From assembly GCF_905147365.1 (NCBI RefSeq), contig NC_056418.1, forward strand, positions 8,803,262 to 8,867,261: a stretch of 64,000 bases of DNA, in the 5' to 3' direction. Each line of letters opens with the position of its first letter. The first letter of the stretch is position 1. Both the position numbers and the translations under genes were made by a program. Below, piece by piece: positions 36,222 to 47,694 of the stretch. The DNA is from Aricia agestis (lineage: Eukaryota > Arthropoda > Insecta > Lepidoptera > Lycaenidae). Under the pieces are notes generated by a model that saw nothing but the letters and a program-made list of their open reading frames with translations, was not told the DNA's origin and ran no database searches.

Positions 36222-36796
36222 GTAAAGAATAACTCAAATAAGTCTTGGCTAGGGGCTCATGTCCTCAGGCCCAAGCGTTTCGAAATAATCGCCTTAAGGA
36301 CAAATAAACAGTACTAATGGAAAAAGGTTTTATACAGTGACATCTCATATTGTACGAGCTCTCGCAACACTAGGCAATAGTTTATTAGGTGCCTATTTAA
36401 GGTGCATGACCTTGCATCATGAGCTATTCATATTTATCCGATTGCCACACTTACACAATGTGGTTAATACGTTTTATGTGAATCATAGTGTCGTATATGC
36501 CACTTATTTTAAGCACGCTTTGTTGTGGAACCCCTTGGAAGAAATGTTATGTTCCATGGCCTGGGGGGGTGTTCCAAGTTTTGCGATATAGAAATAATTG
36601 AAATTTAAAACTAAATTCAAATTTATAATAATCGACGTTAAGTTTCCTGTCTGAAACAACATGAAAAAGTTAGTTAGTTAGCTGGACTTAAATAGTTGAA
36701 GATATGAGTCTAAGTACACGTAGTAAGTAAAATTGTAAAAGAAGTGGACTATGCTTACCTAACAATCTTCAAATATTTTTTACAATTTACACTTAT
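36222..36796. other. Gene-free stretch
   Basis: An 84-codon open frame at 36337-36591 shows no known motif and no flanking splice sites in frame. I do not call it a gene. Confidence 0.4.
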
Positions 36797-37076
36797 ACGT
36801 GGGAGAGCCATGCTTCGGCACGAATGGGCCGGCTCGACCGGAGAAATACCACGTTCTCACAGAAAACCGGCGTGAAACAGCGCTTGCGCTGTGTTTCGCC
36901 GAGTGAGTGAGTTTACCGGAGGCCCAATTCCCTTCCCTATCCTCCCCTTTTTCCTCCCTTTCCCATCCCAACTCTCCCCTATAATTATCCTATTCACTTT
37001 TAAAAGGCCGGCAACGCACCTGCAGCTCTTCTGATTCTGCGAGTGTCCATATTTCATTAAAAAAAAAAAAAAAAAA
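36797..37076 (+). mobile_element. Polyadenylated retroposon of unassigned class, copy 3
   Basis: It starts ACGTGGGAGAGCCATGCTTC and runs through GAATGGGCCGGCTCGACCGG, CGCCGAGTGAGTGAG and GGCCGGCAACGCACCTGCAG. It ends in an A-run of about 18 bases after GTCCATATTTCATT. The A-tail sets the orientation of the whole family. Confidence 0.72.
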
Positions 37077-37754
37077 CAACTAGGCAGAATGGTACTTTAA
37101 ACGCGAGTCATAAGAATATGATTGAGTAGAAAAGTAAAGACTAAAGAGTAGACAATTAGTGTATCTACATTTTTTCGTGCTTTTGAGATGTACTATCAGA
37201 GAAGTTAATATTCAAGTTGATTCATAAATCATAAGCATACATACCTACTAATTTGGTTGCATTTAGTAGGTACGTCAAATACAGAGATCCGCTTTCTGCC
37301 TGTGAGTATTTTTTTCGATGGAACATTGCAGAAACCCTTATTAACTTTTCAGTCTACCGCCGTAATAAAAACGTGAAACTTAGTATCTTAGAACCTATAT
37401 GCTACGAGTTACGACCAAAATGTTGTTTACAACAACGGTGGATCTTAAGATTCTTAGGTTTGTAGTAGTCGTTTTGTTCGCACTGTAGGTACAGGATGGA
37501 TCGCTTTAGGCACGTTTTACTTGATTGCATCTAACTTCACAAGGTTAAATTGTAAAAAATATAACAAAACCTTAACTCCGTAACCTCCGCGATTCTTCAA
37601 AGGTTATGCTAAATTACTATTTTAACTGAGTTTTATACAATCCTTTAAATAGATTCTTATAAGTTGTCTATAGCTAAATGAACGCGTTAAGTTATAAAAT
37701 TATTATCTTGGTTCTTAATTTTTCAAACGATGTTATAATAATTTATTTATAACC

Positions 37755-37963
37755 CAGATGACGCCCGCAACTCCGTTGCGTCCAAATTTGTTTATCACGC
37801 GGGAACCGTACATTTTTCCGGGATAAAAAGTATCCTACGTCCTTTCCCGGAACTCAAAGTTCCTTCATACCAAAATTGAGCGAAATCGGTTCAGCGGTTT
37901 AGGCGCGAAGAGGTAACAGATAGACAGACAGACACACTTTCGTATTTATAATATTAGAATCCA
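37755..37963 (-). mobile_element. Lep1-like Helitron (reverse)
   Basis: The + strand begins AGATGACGCCCGCAACTCCG, contains AACCGTACATTTTTCCGGG and AAATCGGTTCAGCGGTTTAG, and closes with CTTTCGTATTTATAATATTA. The 3' CTAG has mutated. Confidence 0.7.
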
Positions 37964-38367
37964 GATCTTTTTGATTACATGCATTCTATGTAGACTAAAA
38001 TAGACTTCAATTTCTTCTGCTACAAATGGAAACAAGAATTTTGTGTTCTACTAATAAAGTCTGGTCTTTCGAGACATCACCCCTACATGCGGTCAAATCG
38101 TGACTAGACACATAGTAAATGTTTAATTTCATCACCGATATAAAATAATAGAACCACATTTTTTATCAGTTATTTAACTATCTTGATTATCTGATGAATA
38201 ATTTAAGATAATCAATGGTCTACATACAAGCAGAGAGAAATTAAAAACCCTTGCATACCTAAATATATAAATTGATAGTATCATAATAATATGAATTTGC
38301 TTTGCTTAAAATATAATTATTATTCCTTCATTTATAAAACCTCTGCAAAATGTACATCATTACTAAG

Positions 38368-39162
38368 GTTGGGTTGCACCAGAGGCGTGGTTAAAGTTAA
38401 AGTTCAAGTTATGGTTATAGTTAAATATGGCGTCATTTAGCTTTAACTTTAAGAGCCCATATGACCCTAACTTGACTACATACTTTAACCTAGATCTCAA
38501 AATCTGTAAGGTCTAGAAAACTGATTTTTTGACACAAGTAACTTCAGTTCATAAAGATTAAATGCTCAAGACGAAAACACGATTACCTACTCAAAAAATG
38601 CTCGATAGTTTCTTTTTTACAAAAAACCTTGTTTTAGACACATTTTTGCTTGGATCTTCGAAGTTTGCTGTCTTTTCTTTAATATTTTTTAATATCTAAA
38701 AAGGTATTGATAAAACCTAAATTTGCTCAAAACACTTTTTTCATAATCATTATAGTTCGTCTTTTATTCAAGTAAAACTAACTCGGCGATGATTCCGCGC
38801 CGTCCTTTTTCACCTGGCATATGAAAGACGGGCGTGAGTGTAAGAGAGAAGGACGATGTTTGATTTTTAGAGTGAGGTTAGCTCTTAACCTTAACTTTAA
38901 CCGGAGAAATTCACAGATGTCTGTTGCGTTTATTTTTTTTATTGAAGCTACAAGTAACGGGATTGAGGGTATAAAAAATTGAATTATCCATATCGACAGG
39001 AAAAATATAACACTGTAAAACATAGTAAATTTTCAGATACACGGAGGTTAAATATGGCGTCCTTGGACGCCATATTTAACTTTAACCAAAGATTTGACAT
39101 TTTGCACTGTAGTTATAGTTAAAGTTACAGTTATAGTTAAAGTTAGTTGGTGCAACTCAACT
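38368..39162. mobile_element. MITE with TTGGGTTGCACCA ends, host to a nested repeat
   Basis: The left end GTTGGGTTGCACCA is followed by a GTTAAAGTTAAAG tract. It is mirrored on the right by AGTTATAGTTAAAGTTAG and TTGGTGCAACTCAA. It is interrupted by the TTAA-bounded element at 38453. A second internal mirror, TTAAATATGGCGTCC / GGACGCCATATTTAA, lies near 39050. Confidence 0.65.
38453..38884 (-). mobile_element. TTAA-bounded 430-bp repeat, copy 2 (nested)
   Basis: Opposite-strand copy of 13738-14162, from GAGCCCATATGACCCTAAC to GAGTGAGGTTAGCTC, flanked by TTAA on both sides. It sits inside the TTGGGTTGCACCA MITE, so it arrived later than that element. Confidence 0.68.
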
Positions 39163-40870
39163 AGTCGTCAATTTATTAAATCCTGCTTAATCATTCCAGT
39201 GCTTTCGTATCATAATCAAGTGCATCATTGTAACTTGAGTCTGTATTTCATGTCAGAAACTTACATTGCAACATGTTTTCTCATCTCGTCCTTATGATCA
39301 CAAGATCGAACTACAACCGTACGAATCTGTAACCCAATTCTATTATTATTCAATATGAATGCAGCTTCGATGCAGTCTCGGCATACTCTCGTGCAAAAAG
39401 CACTGCGAACTAGTCTTGCCAATCCGAAATTTAAACTACATATATTATTTGCTTGACGTGTGCTATCTATCCTCCTACCTTTGTAATTATATTTTCATAA
39501 CTATAGAGTACAGTAATTACAATAGAAAAACATAGATAAAATAATAGTCAAACTGACAGTTTTGACACATGTGTTTGGTTAGTTTATGTAGGTATTGTTT
39601 CTTTCTATTTTGTAGTTAAATTAACGTGAAAAGGCTCCAAAATGATGAAACATGTAAAATAATGGCGTGACGTCACGTAAACTTAGATTTATTAATCGCG
39701 ATCAAAAGAAGTTTGTGAAATCCATTTGAAACAGAACGTGATTTACGTCACCGCGAGAACGCATTCAATGAGTTATGAGAACTAAGTTTTATAAAACGAA
39801 GTTTTGAGTGTGCCTGGTGAAATACCACCTAAGAGATACTTACTACTACTATATACTATAGATACTATTTTGTTGTTTGCCGTTTGGATCGAACGAAGCT
39901 TTATCTGATGTGAGATTTAATAACATAGTAGAATAAATGGTACGTATGGATAAAATAATGTAGAGTCCCTATTTTTTTCGTGTTGACCAAATATTAAAAC
40001 AAGTCATAATAATTGCGCTGTTAGGCATTTGTGTATCATCCTACATAAAATTACTGAGTTATGAATGCAGTCATAATTTAGAACCAGACTGCATTCATAA
40101 TTCGACATTTTTTTAGTTAATACACAAAATATGGTTAACAGCGACGAATTAATGTAAATTGTTTGTTGAAAATAGCAGAATCGAGGCACTGGACTCGTTC
40201 GATCGTGAACACTCAGATTGCAGGGTCTAGATATCGTACATCGATGCATCACAGTCATTTCGATTGAGATAAGGTGATTAGAAGTCGTCGCTAACGGTAC
40301 CCGACGAGGATTAATCATTCATTTATTTTGTCAAGCCAAGCGCCGGCTTGACGTGTTCTGCATGTTGTTTTTCGGACTCTACATTTCTTAGGTCGGCCGC
40401 ATACATGCTTTACATGATACATTTTCCGTATGCGATATCCGAATTCATTTGTCGTATTCGGAATTCCGCGATATAAGCGCAAATATTCTTTTTTCTCGCG
40501 TGAAAAAAGCATTTTATATTCCTAGAAGATAATAAAAAATACTATTTAGTAGATTCTACACTCTACAGTTATAGGGCAATTATATCGTATCATGAACTAA
40601 TCTCGCTTTCTCTATTTTTAATGTCAGTCATAAGATTAATATCAGAGTGATAAGAACAAGAACAAATTAAAGCTCTTTTACTTACGGACTTCTAGAGATA
40701 TTGTGTATCTTAAATCTTTTCTAGATTAAGATATTTATTAAAAATTAGAAAACATGTCTTAGATTTTTATTATCTGATATCACATATCAGCAATTAATAA
40801 TGCTGCCCTATAAATTGTAATAATAACTTTTCTAAAAGAAAAAGTAATTGAGTTTAATTGAAAAAAAAAA
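39163..40870. other. Gene-free stretch with a GC-richer block
   Basis: Around 40140-40510 the sequence is less AT-rich and has two abutting reverse-strand open frames (40004-40318, 40315-40512). They show no motif I know. A TGACGTCACGT motif near 39668 resembles a CRE-type site. Nothing here is firm enough to call a gene. Confidence 0.35.
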
Positions 40871-41534
40871 ACCGGCCAAGTGCGTTTCGGGTCACGCGCA
40901 ATATAATTATGGTTCCGTAGTAGGATATCGCTAGTTTTTGATAATTTTTATATGGTCGATGAATGTATATTTATAACGTGTTTTACACTAACTACTAACA
41001 ACACTACTATAACAACATCTCAGTTACGTTCAAAGGAATTTGAACGAAAAGGTCCTTTATACTTCGCTGAATACATTTATTCAGTTGATCGACTACGAGT
41101 ATGACTCAAAAACTTATGAAGTCTTCTTATCCGTGATAGTTTTCCTTTTAAATTCAGCATATTTCCTACTCCCGTGAATTTTTTCACATTTCCAGAAGCA
41201 ACCGCTTAGCTGGTAGAAGGGGGGGACACTGGACTGTAACTGTTTTCTGCTTTGAAACTTCATATTTCACAATCACAATCATCACAATGGATCCCTAAAT
41301 CGGAAAATGATCTATGAATACTCGAAATATTTTAAAAATGACCTATCATACCCGCTTGATGTGTAGGGGAGGTATCTAACATAAAAAAATGTTAAGAATT
41401 TATATACCATTTTGTCAACATCATTAATATCAGCTGCATTCATGCCGAATTACAGCTTTGTAGCTGCTATAGTCTCTGAGGAAAACCGCGGACAGACAGA
41501 CCGAAACCAGGGTTCCTTGTTGACTACGAAACCC
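40871..41534 (-). mobile_element. GGTTCCGTACC-family repeat, variant subfamily (reverse)
   Basis: The + strand opens ACCGGCCAAGTGCGTTTCGG after an A-run and closes with AAACCCT before another A-run. The interior (CATCTCAGTTACGTTCAAAG, CTACTCCCGTGAATTTTTTC) matches the element at 42850 in opposite orientation, so the two define a longer subfamily. Confidence 0.65.
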
Positions 41535-41624
41535 TAAAAACGAATTCCCGGTGAGCAATAGGTATAAAAACAATGCGAAATGTATAAAAACCACAAAATT
41601 AGCTGTTCTTACTCATTGACCCTA

Positions 41625-41860
41625 GGTAAGGTACTTACCATCGAAGAAATTGATTATGAATCAGCAGATTATGAATCGGCAGATCGAGAGACAGTCGACA
41701 TACCTACGTCATGTGGTCGGGTTATATCAATTTCAATGCTAGTCATGAACTGTCGGCTGAATTTGACATAACGCCACCAAATTACGTAGGTCTACAATGT
41801 GCCTATGAATCAGTTTCTCTGATACATAGGTAAGACGCGTCTTACCTATGTATCAGAGAA
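41625..41860. repeat. Palindromic dispersed repeat with a perfect 46-bp core
   Basis: The segment carries CATGTGGTCGGGTTATATCA, TGACATAACGCCACCAAATT, ACGTAGG and GCCTATGAATCAG, also seen near 56290, 57210, 60250 and 35590. It ends in a perfect 46-bp palindrome (41815-41860) starting TTCTCTGATACATAGG with an ACGCGT centre. Confidence 0.6.
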
Positions 41861-42155
41861 GTTGACTACCCGCGAGTAGCCGTATAATTAGTCCTAATCA
41901 TAATATATAGATAATATTAATATATGCCATAAGTAAAGCGCAAAGCTGTGGCTTACAGACAACGTCCAGGCTAATCCCGTAGGATAGAAACTTAAAATAA
42001 AATTAGAGGGTTTGTTAAAATTTTCCTCAAGGGGTAAAATGGAGGATCACATACTTACTACCTTTTTCAAAAACAGTATGGGTTTGGTTTTTTCTCTCTG
42101 GCAACACAGGTACAGTCGTTAAAACGTACTTTATATTCCAAGCGTGCAATTATAC

Positions 42156-43508
42156 CAGGGATGTTGCGGATCCCGATTTTTTCACATCCGCGGATGCGAA
42201 TGCGGATGCGGATTTTTAGAGGTTCACGTCCGCGGATGCGGATGCGGATGCAGATGTTTCGGATCCTACATAAATATAGTTTATAAAATGAAAAAGTATT
42301 GTTTTAATTTTTAATTAATGTGTTACAAAATAATAGGACAGGTTCCTTTGAACAAATTTTTTAATTAATATCAAGCTAATTTTTGTGAGTAGCTTCATTT
42401 TGAAATGCATTTTGAATAGAACAATCCATATTTTAAGACCATCAAATCGAAATATTAATTCATATTTATCTTTGTTAGCTACCACTTTCGCAGAGGAAAT
42501 TGTTGTTCCTTTTATCAAAATGAAACTGCTTACAAAAAATTTCCTTGATAGTAATAAAAAAAGTTGTTCTAGGGAACCTGTACTATAATAATACTTTTGT
42601 ATTAAAGAGATAATCATTTGTAAATGAAAATTACATTAATTCCCTTGTATTAACCTCTACCACTTTTTTGTTAGTAAGTACACGAATTTATAAGTAGGAG
42701 CATAAAGCATTATACTTAAATTATTTAATAGTAATAATGCCGCTTTTTATTAAGTAAGAAGCACAAACAAACACGTAGTGATTAATTTCCACAAGATAAT
42801 AATTAATAATTAATGCACAATAAACGCGTCGGATCCTGTGATCATTTTTAGGGTTCCGTAATCAACAAGGAACCCTTATATTGTCTGTCTGTTTCTCCGC
42901 GCTTTCACTCAGAGAATAGCCTACGAAGCCGAAATTTGGCATGATTGCACATACATATAAACGGTGTCGACAAAATGGTATATAAAACCTTTAAAAAATT
43001 TTATGGGACCTCCCTTACACACCAAGCGGGGATAAGTCTTTTTATTTTGCGTCCACTCCATCGTGTGTGGTGTCGTTGGATAGGGTTTTTTAAAAATATT
43101 ACGAGTATTTTTATTCGAAGAAATATGCAAAGTTTTAAAGTGGAAGAAATCGTTAGTGTCCAGTGTCTCCCCCTTCTACCAGCTATTAGCTAAACGGTTG
43201 ATTCTGAAAAATATGTGGAAAAATTCACGGGAGTAGGAAATATGCCAAATTTAAAAAGAAAATTATCACGGCTAAGAAGACTTTATAAGTTATTGAGAAG
43301 TACAAAGGAATTTTTCGTTCAAATTCCTTTGAATGTAACTGAGATGATGTTGTTAGTAGTGTAAAACATATTATTATAATTGTACATTCATTGACGATAA
43401 AAAAATCCGCATCGATTTAATGCGGATGAGGATGCAGATGCGGATGTTCAAATATATGCGGATGCTCCGCATTTGCGGATGCAGATGCGGATATTTGCAA
43501 CATCCCTG
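42156..43508. mobile_element. hAT-like element with GCGGAT hexamer arrays
   Basis: The ends CAGGGATGTTGC and GCAACATCCCTG are exact 12-bp inverted repeats. They are flanked by a perfect 8-bp duplication AATTATAC (42148-42155, 43509-43516). Subterminal arrays of GCGGAT/ATCCGC lie at both ends (about 42170-42255, 43405-43495). The interior holds two small opposing frames near 42315-42617 without a recognisable transposase. A GGTTCCGTACC-family copy is nested at 42850. Confidence 0.85.
42850..43400 (+). mobile_element. GGTTCCGTACC-family repeat, variant subfamily, nested
   Basis: It starts AGGGTTCCGTAATCAACAAG after a T-run and shares CTACTCCCGTGAATTTTTCC (in reverse) with 40871-41534. The right end is lost where the hexamer array of the host hAT element begins. 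Confidence 0.65.
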
Positions 43509-43556
43509 AATTATACTGTCCGCGGGATGCTTCTTTTTAACTGAACATAGTTTTTT

Positions 43557-44290
43557 AGGGTTCAACCTAGGGGGAAAAACAGGACCCTATTACTAAGACT
43601 TCGCTGTCTGTCCGTAAGTCTGTCTGCAGGTTGTATCTCAAGAACAGCGATACCAATAGAGTGTAAATTTTCACAGATTATGTATTTCTGTTGCTGCTAG
43701 GTATATACTTACTAAAAATAAAATATATTCAATATTTAAGGAGGCAGTGCCGTAAATTAAATAGGGCGGTGCCACCGGTGCCCAGGCACAGGGCGTAGAC
43801 TCGGGGCGCAAGAATGGCCAGACCAGACAGATCCTTATTTTTCGAATTGCTCCCGATAAGTTTCCGCTGCGCCCCAGAGATGTTTCCCAATGTAGTAAAA
43901 AAATATCGACAGCCGAACATATTATAACCTCCTCCTATTTGGAAGTCGGTTAAAAAACAAAGGTGCAGTTATATAGAAGCTCGCACAGGGCGCAAAAAAG
44001 GCTATTTACGGCACTGGGCTGAGGGCTCCCATACAAGTTATAACATACGAGTTTTTTTTGGCTTTTTGCTCTATATATCACTTATGGCTACATTTGGGTA
44101 AGTTATAAGTATGTACTTGAAATATTCACAAAATACTTTATTGTATTTGTACTATAATAATTAATAACAATGAATCATAAGTTTAAATTAAATTTTTCTC
44201 CTTCCCATACAAAAACACACTTTTTTTTCAATCTTTGTTTTATACTGATACGGAACCCTTCATGCGCGAGTCCAATTCGCACTTGGACAA
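43557..44290 (+). mobile_element. GGTTCCGTACC-family repeat, split by a hAT-like MITE
   Basis: The left end AGGGTTCAACCTAGGGGG is diverged. CTATTACTAAGACTTCGCTG and the CTGTCTGTCCG tract follow. The body resumes after 44016 with GGGCTCCCATACAAG and ends CGGAACCCTTCATGCGC, GCGAGTCCAATTCGC and ACTTGGAC before a T-run. Confidence 0.7.
43745..44016. mobile_element. hAT-like MITE with CAGTGCCGTAAAT ends
   Basis: CAGTGCCGTAAAT at the left and CTATTTACGGCACTG at the right are inverted repeats around 272 bp. The interior reads GGTGCCCAGGCACAGGGCG. It also contains a CCTCCTCCTATTTGGAAGTC retroposon-tail motif. A larger reverse copy is at 47272. No clean target duplication remains here. Confidence 0.75.
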
Positions 44291-44925
44291 TTTTTTTAAA
44301 CGAGACAGAGTTATAGTGCGTACAGACTTTATCTTCAGATCGGTGCATTTATATGAAAAACTTATGATAGCGATTAACGATTCACCATGTCTGTAATTAT
44401 TAATTTATTAATGTCTTAGACGTTAAGCTTTTCTAGTTTTGCCATAATATTAATGACCTCCCATTAACTTAAGTGCTTAAGCAAACGGCTGTTTCACCTT
44501 TTATTTTGCACTTTATTTAGACATTAGTCGTTAGGGGGTTTTCACATTACGCGAGACAATATCGAATGCCTGATTTATAAACTTGAAATTTAATTAATAC
44601 TCTTATAATTTTCTGTACGACACTGTAAATTTGAATCGATGTTTTGTCCAACCCCGGTATTTAAAGAAGTTCTACTATCGTTACCAGGCCCAGCCAAAGA
44701 CTTCTATTTAAATGAAATAGAATTCTTTGGGCCCAGCGCCTTAGGTTAGGTTGTACTTGGGAGGTTAGTAGAAGTAGGTAGATATAGGTATGTAGAAGTA
44801 GCAGAAAGATAAAAAGTAACTTTCGAATTTATTATATGAGTCGAATTTATAATATAAAAGTATCATGTATTTAAAGCTACTTCTCACATCTGTCGACCAA
44901 CTTTTATGTTCTTTTTCTGTTTTAG

Positions 44926-47037
44926 TTTCCGACGCCTGCAGCTTTTCCAGAGGCAACGAACGCTGCGCGGGAACTCAAAGATGTGACGGAAGACTTGCTT
45001 GCTATGAATCTCAGGTACCTACTGAGTTTTTAATAAAACTAAGCCTATTTATACAAGAAATACTTTATTGTTATTTCGAAACTGTGGAGTGTGTACTGTG
45101 TACTTATAAAATGGTTAAGTTATTTGCATTCGTATATTATCAATTTTTAATCCAAGGCCTTCGTACAAAACCAACTTAAATAACCGTTTAAGTTTATAAT
45201 TATTTAATTACAGTGAAAGTAAAATCTCGAAGCCTGTCCCTGGTACTCTTCCGGAGTCAGCGGAGAACTTATCCACTGCAGCTCGTGGACTCCTGATGCG
45301 TCTTCTAGAATGTGACCCGAAGGTCCGGCTGAGGAGTCTCCGGCAGCTTCAACAAACCGCCTTCTACATGGGCTACAACATAGAAAAAGTTAGATCTAAA
45401 CAAATTGTAAGTTGAATTCGTACGTACACATCGTTGAATAATACTGAAAATAGATTTACCTAGCCCAAATATTATTGTGGGAAAATTCACACTCACAGAA
45501 GAACTATAGATTCCCTAAAATAGGTAGGTATAAGTTTGGTTGTCTGGAAGAAACCGCTGAAAGCGGTAAGGCCGCCTATGCTATATTCCTTGCCTAATGT
45601 TGTTTTTGTTATTTTATATTGTTTTTAATGCAAATAAAGAATTTATAAATAAACTAGATGTTCCACGCGGCTTCGCCCGCGTAAATTAGATATTTCACAG
45701 AAAAATTAGTCCACAAAAAAAGCCTATGATCCTTCACGTGGTCTACTTCTTATCTGATCCAATTAACAGAAAAAAATGCTCTAGCAGTTCGTGAGATAAG
45801 CCCTTTCAAATAATTTCCCCCGTTTTTTGCACATTTTCCTCTATTTCTTAGCGTAATAAAATATAGCCTATAACCTTCCTCGATAATTGGGCTATCTAAT
45901 ACTGATTTTTTTTAAATCGGACCAGTAGTTCCTGAGATTAGCGCGTTCAAATAAGCCCTTTCAAATAATTTACCCCGTTTTTTCCACATTTTCCTCTATT
46001 TCTTCGCTCCTATTAGTTTTAGCGTGATAAAATATAGCCTATAGCCTTCCTCAATAACTGAGCTACTTATCTAACACTGAAAGAATTGTTCAAATCGAAC
46101 CAGTAGTTCCTGAGATTAGCGCGTTCAAATTAGCTATTTCAAATAATTTCCCCCCGTTTTTTCCACATTTTCCTCTATTTCTTCGCTCCTATTAGTCTTA
46201 GCATGTTAAAATATAGCCTATAGCCTTCCTCGATAAATGGACTATCTAACTCTGAAATATTTTTTCAAATCGGACCAGTGGTTCCTGAGATTAGCGCGTT
46301 CAAACAAACAAACAAACTAACAAACTCTTCCGCTTTATAATTATAAATAATAATAATAATAATACTCCCCACACCGGTTTCGGTGACGGTGGCCGGTTTC
46401 ATTGAAACCAGACCAGTGATTTTATAGTGCCCAAGTGTGTGCGCAGTACACAAGAGCACTCTCTATTCCTTTACTCTCATAACCCAGTGGGACGGAAGAC
46501 CGACACGACTGGCGAGAGATCAGGCGCAGGACCGACTTTTTACATGCCCATCCGACGCATGGATCATCTTACTTGTCAGACAATCAGGTGATCAGCCTGC
46601 ATTGTCCTAACCAAACTTGGAAATAACATGTTTCCAACGCGGGATTCGAACCCACGACCTCCGGAGTCGAGAGCGACGCTCTAACCACTAGACCACGGAG
46701 GCGTTATTATTATAAATAAATAAATAATTATAAATAATATTATAGTATATATAGTATATTATAGTATAGATAAATATAGTCTGCCGTTATAGCTGTAGAT
46801 ACAGTAGTGAGGTACAGTAACAGTAGTAGTAGGTATAGTACAGTAAGTTGTATTTTAGTGCTAAATAGCCAACAGCTGGTATTGAACTTCATTTTAATTG
46901 TTTTTACCGTTTTATTTCAGGAACCTCCTAAGTCAATTTTAGAACGCCATTTACCTTTGAAAGGATCAGGTCTTCAAACCGAAGAGGAAAATTTACAAGG
47001 ATTCAAGGAGTTTGATCGACAAGAGTATTTTTTATAG
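44926..47037 (+). CDS. S6KL: C-terminal exons of an S6 kinase-like protein (partial)
   Basis: Three exons: 44926-45014, 45214-45406, 46921-47037. They have good AG acceptors and GT donors (GTACCT, GTAAGT), keep one frame across both junctions, and end at TAG 47035-47037. They give 132 residues. The middle exon encodes LPESAENLSTAARGLLMRLL, then ECDPKVRLRSLRQLQQ. This is the LLxxLLxxDPxxRL signature of the last helices of a protein kinase domain. The ending GFKEFDRQEYFL recalls the hydrophobic tail of AGC-type kinases. The best family fit I know is S6KL/RPS6KL1, whose kinase ends in a similar LPE..LS..A..LL..LL..P..RL block. No ATP-binding, HRD or DFG exon was recognised in the 44.9 kb upstream, so the start lies in unrecognised exons or outside the window. 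Intron 2 holds a Helitron and a SINE. The exon structure is solid; the family name is an inference. Confidence 0.6.
45654..46350 (-). mobile_element. Lep1-like Helitron with internal tandem repeats (intronic)
   Basis: The + strand opens A-CTAGATGTTCCACGCGGC with a GCGGCTTCGCCCGCG hairpin, the reversed Helitron 3' end. Inside, a unit of about 160-180 bp recurs roughly three to four times from 45770 to 46300. It carries GACCAGTAGTTCCTGAGATT, the CCCCGTTTTTTCCACATTTT tract and AATATAGCCTATAGCC. The 5' end is near the AAACAAACAAAC tract. It lies in intron 2 of the kinase-like gene. Confidence 0.7.
46369..46704 (-). mobile_element. tRNA-derived SINE, family 2, copy 2 (reverse)
   Basis: Reverse copy of 19771-20075. 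The + strand shows the complement of the head at its right end (GGATTCGAACCCACGACC, then CTAGACCACGGAGGCG). The left end is CACACCGGTTTCGGTGACGG. Flanked by ATAAT-rich microsatellite. Confidence 0.8.
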
Positions 47038-47159
47038 ATACGAAAATTTGAAATATAATTAATAATTACTTATATATACCTATATCTAAATTTTAATGGG
47101 TTTGTTGTTATACTAAGCTAACTTCTTACTTAGGTATAGCTAAAATTATAGAAAATTGT

Positions 47160-47205
47160 TTTAAGGATTCCGCGCCCAAAGGGTAAAAGCGGTGCTCTAT
47201 TAATT
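47160..47205 (+). mobile_element. GGTTCCGTACC-family left-end scrap
   Basis: AAGGATTCCGCGCCCAAAGG, then GTAAAAGCGGTGCTCTATTA. A mutated left end only. Confidence 0.45.
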
Positions 47206-47286
47206 AATAATAAAATAATATAGAAAAAAAAAACTAAAAGACACGCCTTTAAGGAACATTGAACTAAAAAGCAGTGCCGTAAATAG

Positions 47287-47578
47287 CATAAAGTTAATAT
47301 ACCTAGCGGAATAGAGAATCAAAGGCCTGAGCAAGAGAGCTGTCACTATCAGTAACACTGCGTGGTAAAAAGAGACGTGTGATACATGACAGCAGCACTC
47401 TTTTTTGACGTCCAGTCGGCACGTGCCGCACGTTGACAATTTAATCTCATAGAATTCATGTTCAATCACGCTTGTGTAACACGTACGTACACATATTTAT
47501 ACACAGATGAAACCAATTTTGGTTACGTTCGAAAGCTCGAGATTGTTGCTCTATTCCGCTAGGTATATTAACTTTATG
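47287..47578. mobile_element. 292-bp MITE with CATAAAGTTAATATACC ends, nested
   Basis: About 29-bp perfect TIRs beginning CATAAAGTTAATATACC and ending with the complement. They are flanked by the perfect 8-bp duplication GTAAATAG (47279-47286, 47579-47586). CATA..TATG ends and an 8-bp duplication fit either P-like or hAT-like mobilisation. No frame of note. Confidence 0.85.
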
Positions 47579-47694
47579 GTAAATAGCCTTTTTTGCGCCC
47601 TGTGCGAACTTCTATAAGTGCACCCCTGTTTTTTAATCGATCTCCAAAAAAAAGGAGGAGGTTATAATATTATGTTCAGCTGTGAATATTTTTT

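Noticed and set aside
36337..36591. 84-codon frame
   Set aside because: No motif or splice framing; a CCTGGGGGGGTG run suggests non-coding repeat.
40004..40512. Two adjoining reverse-strand frames in a GC-richer block
   Set aside because: No domain, start context or exon structure convincing enough; composition alone is not evidence.
42315..42617. 100-codon reverse frame and an opposing 67-codon frame in the GCGGAT hAT element, with a similar DNA stretch near 13450
   Set aside because: Could be a transposase relic, but neither strand gives a recognisable hAT motif; kept only as part of the element.
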